Source: Sycon ciliatum (lineage: Eukaryota > Porifera > Calcarea > Leucosolenida > Sycettidae). From it: 64,000 nucleotides of DNA. Below, piece after piece: positions 24,101 to 36,360 of this stretch; the first letter of the stretch is position 1, and each line of letters begins with the position of its first letter. A program made the position numbers and the translations under genes. The notes under the pieces were generated by a model. It was not told the origin of the DNA. It did not search any database and saw nothing but the letters and a program-made list of their open reading frames with translations. The stretch lies in contig NC_088655.1 in the NCBI RefSeq assembly GCF_964019385.1, forward strand, positions 6,042,158 to 6,106,157. The letters run 5' to 3'.

Positions 24101-27100
24101 GCACAGTGAGCCCCGTCAACCGCTTCCAGCGTCGTCAACCCACGCCTCCGGAGAGACTGGAGCCATGCAGCCGGAGAACTTCAGTGCTGTCTCCCTCGGA
24201 AACAGCACGAAGGGAGAGGAGAATAGAGTACGGACGGTGACGTCGATTCGGACAGTTCCCGTTCAGCTATCCAACGGCAAGCGGTCGCTAACTGTTAACG
24301 CGCTGCTGGACGACGCCAGCACGCGCTCGTACATAGCGAGCAATGTTACGGCAGAACTCGGCCTGATTGGATCCAGCATGTCGCTGACCATCAGCAAGCT
24401 GAATGGACAGCAAGAGACCATTCACACTGTACCAGTATCGTGCACTCTGCGAAGTGTTGACGGAGCCACGTCGACGACTCTCCATGCGTGCACGATCGAG
24501 CAGCCAACAGGCAACATGGAAGTTGTAGACTGGCACCACCTGGGAAAGCAGTACGCACATCTAGCCAACGTTGAGTTTCCGCCGCTACCGTCGAAACGCC
24601 ACATTGACGTGCTTATCGGTGCCGACTATCCGGAGCTTCACATGGCGTATGAAGAGCGCTCGGGTAACAGCCATGAGCCCGTGGCGCGTCGGACGGCATT
24701 AGGTTGGACCTGCATCGGCCAAGTACAACCAGCACACCCAGCGGCGAGCTGCTGCTTCACAATGTTCAGCGACGGTGACCTACAGAGCAGCTTGAAGCGC
24801 CTGTGGGAAATCGAAGAAGTGAACAGCAGCACTACGAAATTCATGTCACGCGACGACAAGGTGGCAGAGCAGAAAGTTGCAGCGTCGTTGAAGGTGACGG
24901 ACGGCCGCTACTGCGTTGGCATACCCTGGAAATCCGAACGTCCAGTCATGCCTGAAAGCCGAGCGAAGGCACTCGGCCGTCTGCACAGCTTGGAGAAGCG
25001 GCTGCGACGTGACTCAGCAGCAGCAACAGCGTACAGCGATGTCATCCGCAAGTACCTAGCCAACGGGTACATTCGACGAGTGCCTGACAACGAGTGTGGA
25101 GGTTCTGTAAACGAATGGTACCTTCCACACTTCGCCATCATCCGTGAAGATAAGGCCACCACGAAGACACGTGTGGTTTTCGACGCAGCTGGCATCAGCA
25201 ATGGTGTAGCGCTGAACGATGTTATCAGTGCTGGTCCCAAGCTGCAGCAATCGCTACCGAAGGTACTCCTGCGCTTCCGGCAGAACAAGGTCGCCATCAT
25301 CTGCGACATCCAGGAGATGTATCTCCAGATATCCCTGGCTCCGGAGGACAGGCCCTTCCATCGCTTTCTTTGGCGGGATAACGAGCAGGAACCGGCCACA
25401 TACGAGTTCAATCGAGTGGTCTTTGGTGTGAACGCATCGCCTTTCCTAGCGCAGTACGCGGCTAGACACAATGCTCATCAGCACGCCGACACCTATCCTC
25501 GTGCAGCGGAAACGGTCCTTGAGTCAACGTACATGGATGACTCCATGGACTCTGTTCGAAGCGATGAGGAAGGCGTTGAGCTCGTAAGGCAGCTGTCGGC
25601 GTTGTGGCACAAAGCCAGTATGCACCCGCGAAAATGGCTGAGCAACTCCACGGCGGTGTTGCAGACCATCCCGGAGGAGGATCGCGCTGAGGAGATCAAC
25701 CTCACGAAGGGAGAGCTGCCGAATGTCAAGACACTGGGAGTCCTCTGGCTTGCCAAGGAGGACCAGTTCACGTTCCAGCTGCAGCTGTCGGAGATCGGCT
25801 CAAATCCTACGAAGCGCGCATTTCTCAGTGCAACAGCAAGTTTGTTTGATCCACTTGGACTCCTCGCACCGTACCTCGTGCAAGCAAAGGTCCTGCTGCA
25901 AGAGATGTGGCTTTGTGGAGCAGCATGGGATGAGCAACTGCCCCCAGCAATCGTCAAGAAGGTTCTCGGCTGGCTTGAGCAGGTGACGGAGCTATCAACA
26001 GTGCGTGTACCACGCTGCCTGACGGCCACGGGACGCACAGCAATCAGCAGCCAGCTTCACGTGTTCTCAGATGCGTCCGAGGTCGCATACGGAGCAGTCG
26101 CGTATCTGGTCAGTCACTATGACACTGGAGAACCGACAGCACGGTTCGTCGCAAGCAAGGTCCGTGTGGCACCAGTGACTGCTGTCAGCGTTCCGCGGCT
26201 TGAGCTAATGGCGGCGACAACCGGAGCAACGCTCGCCACATCATCCGCCGAGTCACTGAACCTCGACCCCCGAGCAACGACGCTATGGTCGGACAGCAGC
26301 AACGTTCTGCACTGGATCACCAACTACAGCCGCACCTTCAAGCAGTTTGTGGCTAGTCGAGTGGGCGAGATTCAACGGCAAACCAATCCTACCCAGTGGC
26401 GGTACGTGCCCACCGCGCTCAATCCAGCCGACCTGGTCTCTCGAGGAATGTCAGTGCAAGAGTTGGCGGGAAGCAGTTTATGGTGGAACGGTCCCTGCTT
26501 CTTGGGTGCCGCTGAAAGTGAATGGCCTGTTCAGCCAGAAATGAAGCCCCGTCCGTCAACTCTGGAGTTGAAGAAAGACAATCAACCGACGGACGAGTCC
26601 ATCGAGCTGACTGCGGTGACCGTCGACCAATGCCACAGCGAGCTGAATCGTCTAGAGCCAAGCCGCTACTCCGACTGGGTACGAATGTGCCGTGTTCATG
26701 CTTGGTGTGTGCGATTCGCTACGAATTGCTCAGTACCACCCGCACAACGAGAGTTTGACGAATTATCGCCACCAGCGATCCGAGACTCTGAGGAGTTCTT
26801 CATCAAGCGAGCGCAGCAACAGTCGCTACCAGAGTATGCTGCAGTTAAGGCAGGCAAGCCGATCCCGGCAACCAGCAAGCTGGTCTCGCTCAAGCCAATG
26901 ATTGACGACGCTGGCCTTCTACGCGTCGGAGGTCGACTACAGCATGCAGACTTCTTGACTGCATAACAACGCAATCCGATCGTCCTACCACGAGGGGATC
27001 ATGTGACACAGCTGATTGTCAAGGCATGTCACGAACGAGGATATCACGCGTTCGGTGTCAGCCATACGCTAGCCGAACTCTCGTCGCGCTACTGGATCGT

Positions 27101-30100
27101 CGCTGGCCGCGAAGAGGTGCGAGCTTGGGAAGCCACGTGTGCGAGGTGCGCCCGGAACCGTACGAAGCCGGCAATGCAGGTGATGGCACCACTACCTAAG
27201 GTCCGAGTCAGCCTGCCGCTACGCGCATTCGGCCGAGTCTCCGTAGACTACGCTGGACCGTTTATGACGAAGCAGGGTCGCGGCAAGACACAACACAAGC
27301 GGTACCTGTGCTTGTTCACCTGCTTGCAGACGAGAGCAGTGCATCTCGAGCTGTCATACGCGTTGACAACGGACTCGTTCCTGCAGGCGTACGTACGCTT
27401 CACCAATCGACGGGGAGTACCGATCGACGTCATCTCCGACAATGGCACGAATTTCGTCGGCGCCACCAATGAGCTTGCTCAGCTAGTCAAGCAGCTTGAT
27501 GCAGAGGCGATTCAGCGGCAGACAGCAGATCAGCAGACTAGCTGGCGTTTCAACCCTCCAGCAGCACCACATTTCGGCGGAGTGCATGAGGCGTTAGTGA
27601 AATCGGCAAAGCGTGCTATCTCGGCGATTCTGAAGAACGCGGAGGTCACAGACGAGGAGCTATTGTCTGCTATCGTCGGCGCGGAGGCGCTCATGAACTC
27701 ACAGCCACTGTCCTACGTGTCGGCAGATGGTCGTGACCCAACTCCGCTAACGCCCAATCATTTCATGTATGGCCAAATCGGTACTCGGTTCGCACCTGCA
27801 GGAGTGGACGAGAGCGAGTTCAACCCTCGGCAACGCTGGCGTGTAGTGCAAGAACTCGTGCTGCACTTTTGGCGGAGATGGATGCAGGAAGTCGTGCCAG
27901 AGCTGAACCGGCGACTCAAGTGGAGGACGGCCGAGACAGACCTCAAGGTCGACGACATCGTTCTAGTGACATCCCAAGACAACCCACGGGGCACTTGGCC
28001 AATGGGTCGCGTCACCGAAGTGCACCCTGGTCCAGACGGAGAGTTGTGAAGGTCAAGGTGGGCGACAAGACCTACACCCGCCCAATCGTGCGTCTTTGTA
28101 AGCTGTTCTGTGAGTAGCTCCTTGTTTGCCTATTTCAGAACAATAATCAATTTTTTCAATAATTCAATAATCAATTTCGATTTTTTTTGGTCACTGTGAA
28201 TTTCGGCACAGTGAGAAGGGAGAGAAATGTTTAGAAGAGTATCTCTTTGTCGTTGTCACTATAATCGAGTGGCACATTCGCACTACAATTCTACGAGTGC
28301 TAGTTTGAAATTACGTTACGAATTGTTACGTTGTACAGCAGGTACAAAACAATTAATATTTACATACTCACCGGTTTTCGTTTCGGAGTCCCGCGCTGTG
28401 ACTCAGCTAATTTCTATTTCGTTTGCCTTGTATTGTCTGACTAGGGGCGCTGTCACCCCGTCGGGTGCAAGCACCCTTGGACAGAAGCACTTCACTTCGC
28501 GACAAGTGTTCATTTTCGTTTTCCTCTTCTGCTTCTGTTGCACAGTTTGAACTTTGAATGTATGCTTTTTTCGTACTCTGCTCTCGATCGAACCATGCGC
28601 GGCCGGGTCGATCTCCATAATTTTATCTTCCGTTGCCATGACTGGCATTAGTACGCGTTCTGTACTCACTCGCTGCTTGGCACGCTTGCAGCGCGTCTTT
28701 TTTCTGTTGCAACCCAGTGCCTGCGTGCACGGTACGGGATTTGCGATGCCACATCAGCGTTGGTGTGTCGTTGTGCTTCGTTGTTGTTTTTGTTCTTTGC
28801 TGAGTGTGGTCGTTAAAACTGAGCAAGAACGGGTCGTTGACAAGGCGTGGTTTCGATGTGCATGCCCTCCTGTCAACTCCAAACTACATACATTCGTCCA
28901 TCCACCCATAAATCCACCCATCCATCCATCTATCTCTCCAATAATCCAGCTATAAACCCATCCTTCCATCCATCCAACCATCCATCCATCCATCCGTCCA
29001 TCCATCCATTCATCCACCCATCAATCCATCTATCCATCCACCCACCCATCTGTCCACCCATCCACCCATCCGCCCATCCACCCGTCCATCCATCTATCCA
29101 TTCATCCATCAATCAATCCATTCATCCAGCAATCCATCAATCCATTCATCTATTCATCCACCCATCAATCCATCTATCCATCCACCCATTTCTCCAACTA
29201 CCCATCCACCCATCCCTCCAACTACCCATCCACCCATCCATCCCTCCATCCACTAGTCCACCCATCTATCCATCCATCCCTCCATCCATCCCTCCATCCA
29301 CTAGTCCGCCCATCTATCCATCCATCCATCTACCACTAGTTCGCCCATCTATCCCTCCATCCCTCCATCCATCCCTCCATCCACTTGTCCGCCCATCTAT
29401 CCATCCATCCCTCCATCCATTCCTCCATCCACTAGTCCGCCCATCCACCCATCTATACCTCCATCCATCCCTCCATCCACTAGTCCGCCCATCTATCCAT
29501 CCATCCATCCCTCCATCCATCCCTCCATCCACTAGTCCGCCCATATATCCATCCATCCCTCCATCCATCCCTCCATCCACTAGTCCGCCCATCTACCCAT
29601 CCATCCCTCCATCCATTCCTCCATCCACTAGTCCACCCATCTATCCATCCATCCCTCCATCCATTCATACATCCACTAGTCCACCCATCTATCCATCCAT
29701 CCATTCATACATCCACTAGTCCACCCATCTATCCATCCATTCATACCTCCACTAGTCCACCCATCTATCCATCCATCCATTCATACATCCACTAGTCCAC
29801 CCATCTATCCCCCAATCCATTCATACATCCACTAGTCCACCCATCTATCCCCCAATCCATTCATACATCCACTAGTCCACCCATCTATCCCCCAATCCAT
29901 TCATACATCCACTAGTCCACCCATCCATCCCTCCATCCATGCATTCATCCATCGAGGTACATTGTATACCTCTATCTATGCGTCACTATAGCCAGCTATC
30001 TATTGATCCAGCCAGTAATCTAGCCAGCCCTGAAGCCAGAGACCCAGCCCTCCAACCATCCAGTCATCTGTCAGTCAGACTTTCCACCCCCTCGCTTGTC

Positions 30101-33100
30101 CGTAAATACATCCACTACCTGTCGGCAAGCCTGTCAGTCTGCCAATATATCTACAGTAAAACCTGTGACTAACAACCACCCCTTGGTGCCAGAGATAGCG
30201 GTCTTTAGTGGCAGGTGGTCCTCAGTTAGAGGTTTGCACCGCACAACCATAATTAATATGAATGTGAGTCCGTCCGTGCCTGGCAAAGTGGTCTGTAGTA
30301 CCAGGCTGGTCGCTAGTCACGACATTAGGTTGCAAGTGAAGAGCTGAGATGCAGAACCTGATACGGGCAAATCTTGTGAAAATCATATGTTCAGCTTAGT
30401 GTCATTAATAGGTCTCAGGGCAGCACGAGGAAAAATGTCACACTCTAATACTTACTAGAACCATTTCAAAATAGGAGCCCAAGTATGGCTTAGCCCAGGC
30501 CCACGGGTACACACCCAGGCCTGCGGGCACACCTCCGCCTACGCACACTCGCAGGCGCTTGGGCGCAGACACACACATTCATGTGCACAAACAAAAATGC
30601 AGACACTCCCACGCACCTGGTTGTGCTTTCAACGCCGTACCCATGCGCACGCACCACTCACAGCACTATGTCAATATTGAGCGTGTGCCAGGGCTAAATA
30701 TACCTTGCTGCCCAAAGCACACATGTTACATACAAACCGCACATAAAATGAATTCTTTTTTGGCCACTATTCAAAAAGTGATGAAATAGATGTAGCGGGT
30801 TGTCCAGCTCTTCAAGTTCCCATTGCAAATACACTTATGGTGATTTTTGTGCTTGTGAAGCTGACACATTTCTCTTTGATTTTTGGTCTTGTTCTCTGTA
30901 GGCAACCCGTACAAAACAACGGAGTTTGTCTCCAAAATTCACGTGTGGTTACAAGATGTTGACCCTGATCGGCTTCGTCGTCTAGTTCAGAAAGAAGGAC
31001 TAATCAGCTTTGACCAACTGGAACGTTTGAGGAAGATACAAGACCAAAAGGGAACGGCTGAACACAATGCACAATTGATTTCAATACTTTGTCCTGGAGA
31101 GACAAAATCCTATCAGGTCTTATGTTCAGTGATCCACCAAATGGGCTACTTTGACCGACACTTGGAGATGCTTCGTATTGTAGCTAACCCAGAGCAAGGT
31201 GATTCTTGATGCTGTTTTGATTAGTGTAATGAACGTTCTGTAAATTATCAGCAGTCTGTGCATGTTACCCTGTGTATGCCTTATAACTGTGTTCTGCACG
31301 CAATGCAAGCTCTATCAACTAACAGCACAGAAGAAGATTTCCATTGCTGGTCTCTTTAGCCTTGTAGTGTATTTCCGTTCTGGTTAGGTAATGGGTGGCC
31401 AGCAGATCATTCACAAAGTATAAAAAGGCTAGGGTATGGCCACACCAATCAAAAAACTGCTTCTGCCAGTCCTGTGGTATCGGATTAGACATTGGTATCG
31501 GTGAGTCGTGGCGGTGGCAGTCAACTCTCTGAAGCTTGGGAATAATTATTATGATGTCATGACTGTGGGGTTTTCTATTTTCCTTCTTTGTATTCATTTT
31601 GTCCCGTGACCAGAATTGCTATCCAGTGTTGGGCAACCAGAGTCAGCCAACACCATAGCAACCAGTGCAGACCCAACTGTAATCATGCCAACTGAAGACC
31701 ACCCAACAGCAGCGGCTCCCTCATCAGGATATGCAGCGTATCAATCCACTCCAGGGACAACGAGTACATCGCCACTTGGACAGCAAGTAGCACCACTGTG
31801 TCCACCGATGAAAAGCAGAACTGCAGCAGCAAGACGAGGAGCAGAGGGAGGAGAAGCAGCTGGAGCAACAGCAGCAACAACAATAGCAGCAGCCGCAGCA
31901 GCAGCAGGGGCAATGGCAGGAGCAGCAGCAACAGCAGCAGTGGCAATGGAAGGAGCATTAGCAGTAACTTCATCAGCAACTGTATTAACCCCTCAAGCAT
32001 CACTCCAGGCAAGGCTTCCAATTGGAACGGCAATGCCAGAACGTGCGCATGGAGCAACAGCAGAGTCAGAACTAGGAGCAACAGCCACAGTATCAGCTGT
32101 ACCAGCACTTCATCATTGCCATTATTCAGGTGAGTTTTGCCTAGCTGACATTCTAAGGGGACGAGACAGGAAGCAACGTAAGAAGTTACGGGAAGTTGCA
32201 GTGATGGTCATGGTCGCAAAGGACTACATCGACAATGAACGCCAGAAACAGGAGTACAACCGTATTACCGTGTACTTTATATTATTTATGTGTAATTCGG
32301 GATAGCCCAGGAGTGTGTCAGACGAACCTGATAAATCAATTCCTATGGTAATGCAGTGCTGCGAACGAAATCGGTCTGTTTTGCGTACTTCGACTTCTGA
32401 TTTTCCGTGTTTTTCAGTGCTTGTCCGTGCTACCGATGTACTACCATGTGCATTGCTTGTATTGTGCTTTTTTTACACCCACATGCATGTCGGTGACTGA
32501 ATTTGCTAGCAAAGCACGTGCGACTGTACCACGACATAATATTTTGTGCTACATGTAGTCGAAGCATGGTATGCACTTGCTATGGCATATGGATATGCAT
32601 CGCTCAGCTTGCACTCACCATGCATCTACATACATATCTGTAGCTGGTCGATACTCTTCAAATTTCAGTACCATTTTGCTCAAATTCCGTACTGCGGACG
32701 AAGGAGTGATTTTCCATACCCATACATAAAAATACGGAAGGTTGGCAGCACTGGCAATGAAAAACAAGAATTAAGGCCTTGAGTAAACTGATCACGGCCC
32801 ATAGCTTTATCATTCACGATGAGTTTTTGAATTCTTTATTCTCACGATGACACCATCGCCAATAAGAGATAAATTTATGAGAAGGTGAGATTGTGGGTTA
32901 AACAGTTGGAAAGTGATTTACATCACTTTGAACTTTACAAGTATGGGAGAGGGTGAGCGCTGCAGGAGCAGATTGAGTTAATCAGCAGTGAGCAGATTTC
33001 TTGTTTGAAAGCAGGTCGGGAGGAGACGTCACGAATGCTAGCGTTATGCTGGCTATTGTAATAGCTGCTGCATGTCATACTGTACGGATAGTCAGACCGT

Positions 33101-35650
33101 GTACAGGTCCCCCCAGCCATCCATACAGTTTCTACATCCTGTTTCATCAGATTTACGGTGAATGAGAAATAGACCTGAACGATTTCGCAGAATGGCATGA
33201 ACTGAGGTGTCCTGGCACCAGCCAATCACCATGGAAGCATTCTTAATCAATGGAATTTGATGTTTGAGTGTTTTTATGCTCATATAATGTATGCAGCCTG
33301 AAATCATATAATCCGTTTGTGGATGCGGACATGTCTGTGTGTTTGTGTACTATGGCAGGTGCACAACCGCCTATTGCTCTGCAGCCCGGTGCAGCCTTAG
33401 CTTGCTCCTCCACTGGTAGATCACCATCATCAATGTCAGGTCCTTCTACTACGGCAGAGACTACATTTGGTCTTAGCCAGACCTGTATGAGTGCACCCAC
33501 CCAAGCCACTCCAACACATCCCATTGCCAGCTCAGCTAACACTAGCACTGGCAGCTTTACAGCTGATGGTAATGCTGCTAGGAGAGGAACTGCAATGCAG
33601 CAGAGTACACAGCAACCAGCGTCAGTCCACCTTGAAAACACGGCACAGCTGGCAGCAGCTGCTGTAGTTTTTTCTTCACTGCCTCTGGAGCCGCAAGCCA
33701 AGAGGGCACTACTAAGCAATGTTGGCAGAGCATTCACGGAGGAAATGTCCAGGCATATTGACTATGTGTCAGCTCCAAGTATGGCTCATACCAGTCCAGG
33801 TAAGCACTATGTCTATGTCCTTGGAGGCGTGTGTGCCTGTTATCTACAATGTGCATGTGGAGGGTGAGGGGAGGGGAGGGGAGAGGAGGGGAGGGGGAGG
33901 GGAGGGGGAGGGGAGGGGGATGGAGAGGGAGAGGGAGAGGGAGAGGGAGAAAGAGATATGAGGGTATCGAGCACTCTCTGCACAGAGGAAGTAATTCTTG
34001 TGTGTGACTTTACTCATACACATTCTCTCTAACTTTAGTTGCCATAACTGGTGACCTGAATTCACAGAACATCAGTAGAGAAGATTTCAAACTTTTTGCA
34101 CAAGTGACTGCTCCAATGTGACTGTTCCAATTTGCCCTTCTGTGTGTTCCAGATTCTCAGGCCTCTTTGCTGCAGAAGTCTCAGTTCCTCCTGGACAGCC
34201 CCGAAATGTCTGAAAGTGACTCACGGTTTTCCGGCTCTGCTGCTAGCTCAGACACCGAAGGTAAGGTATGTAGGGCATGCCTTATATGGGCATTTAGGAC
34301 ATGTTGGATTGTGCAAATCTGTGGGCCTGGGATCCAGATTCGCAATCTTTGGACGTGTTTGACGGTTAGAATCAGGATCCAGGTGGCATAGATTCGGATC
34401 TGGTCAACCCACCCCCCAAAGAAGGATTGGACAGAGTCAACGGATTCATTCTTGCTCTGAACCCAAACTTGCACCAGGTGAATATTGATATCAATTAGCC
34501 ATTCTACGATATCAGCCTTCTTTGACTAGAATGTGTTTATACAATACTGCTGTTTGAATAAACTTAGTACCAACGGAAGTGGCACATTAAAACCAGGTGA
34601 TTTCTGACTGGAACTAAGGCTGACCAGGACATAATCATATGCTGGTATATCACGGCTCAGATTCGCCTTGTGTGACCCAGTATACACCTTGATGCTAAAT
34701 TCTTGGATCAGGAATATTTTGATTCCCAATATTGTGCATTGGCTACTCAGGTTTGCAATAAATTAACAGCGAATGTATGTTGTTGTGCTTTCTTCCGTAT
34801 CAATTCCTCAACAATGTGTATGACCAGGATGGACAAAAGATGATCTGCGCAATGCTAGAGTCACGGTTTTTGTGGACAGCAAACTCAGGACATCTGCTGA
34901 CTGTGATGGAATTATCTTGGACAGTTTATCTAAGCAGCACTTCAATGAGACCAATATCAGAATCAAATCGACGAGCAGAAGAAGTGATCCTGCGCTCACA
35001 AGTGTTGAAGGAAAAGGTTTGAAATATCCTGTTATCTAACTTGTTCATGTATACATGTATGTGAATGTGTACAGCTAAGTAGGACAAATTCTACTACTGT
35101 ACTCAGCCACAGGCTGGTAGACCAATACTAGTGTCTGCTCCAGGATTTCAAACCAACCATGTACATGTGTACCTGACGTTAAGTATGGCTACTGCATGTG
35201 CACTGATTGATGCATGGCTGGTGATAGTAGATATACAAATCATAATCATCTTGCACATCAGCCAGGCATCTGCAGAGAGAGAGAGAGAAAACTGCATGAT
35301 GGCGCTTTGAAATCACTATGTACATCAAGTGCAGTCGACGGGAAAACACAAATTCAAGCATTGTAAGCAGTTGTTGTATCCATGCAATCAGTACCCAGAC
35401 TCAGAAGGTACTAAGAGGGGTGCAGACCACATATAAATGTAGCCATCTTCACGATGAGGTCAGCGCCACCCATGTGCCAACCAGAATTGCTGCTGGCTTA
35501 GGTGTCTGGGTGGGCATGTGCGTGTGCAGACCTACATTACTCACAATACATGTTTATGGTTGTGATGTGTGTATGTGAGCATGTGTCTGTTTGTGTGTGT
35601 GTGCATGTGTGTATGTGAGCATGTGTCTGTTTGTGTGTGTATGTTTGTGT

Positions 35651-35731
<81 letters not shown>

Positions 35732-36138
35732 TGTGTGAGCATGTGTCTGTGTGTGTGTGCGGTCATGTACGTGAATCTACATGTGTCCTGCAGGAGGAGA
35801 TATTAGGACATTGGTCAAAATCATCATCAATGGAAAACCTGACGACTACACTAAACATAGGATCCAAAGGGAAGTGATTGAGGACCTGGAGGACCTTACC
35901 TTCTCCAAGAATCAAATTCAGGTCATCTACAAAGGCGACTGGGATTCCATCCAGGTGGTACTGCTGCTACCAATGAGGACACTGGGTCATCTACTCTACC
36001 TTGCAGTACACTATCCTGGACTGCTGCGAGGCCTGGATATACTTCAAATCATTGACATCTCCTCATTGACCATAATTGACTTTCGAGAGATAACAGGTAT
36101 TTTGCTATTATGTGTTGTGTGTTTTTCTGTTTCTCAGG

Positions 36139-36190
<52 letters not shown>

Positions 36191-36291
36191 CTGTGTGTGT
36201 GTGTGTGTTTGTGCACACGTGTATGCACGTGTGGGTGCATGTCTAAGGGTGTGTGCATGTATGCATGCATGTGTGTATGTGTGTGTGTCCA

Positions 36292-36360
<69 letters not shown>

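Larger units (their letters stand above)
21388..28886 (+). mobile_element. BEL/Pao LTR retrotransposon, nearly intact, CATAC target duplication
   Basis: Two 659-bp LTRs (21388-22046, 28228-28886; TGTTTAG...AACTA) differ at about three positions by eye. A 5-bp duplication CATAC lies at 21383-21387 and 28887-28891. TGGTAGCAGAGGATGG just inside the left LTR is the probable primer-binding site, and GTGAGAAGGGAGAGAAA (28211-28227) is the polypurine tract. The internal frame runs Gag-PR-RT-RH-IN. It sits in intron 1 of the CARD gene, same strand, inside a CATC satellite. Confidence 0.95.

Noticed and set aside
24908..25471. 187-codon minus-strand ORF
   Set aside because: Antisense shadow of the BEL reverse transcriptase.
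28847..29719. 290-codon ORF of Pro/Ser/Ile/His repeats
   Set aside because: CATC satellite artefact starting in the BEL LTR.
31683..32133. Leu-rich (minus) and Ser/Asn-rich (+) ORFs over exon 3
   Set aside because: Shadow frames of the GCA triplet tract; only the Ala-rich frame joins the neighbouring exons in phase.
34777..35022. ATG-initiated ORF over exon 6
   Set aside because: It is in a frame that does not splice in phase with exons 5 and 7; the other frame does.
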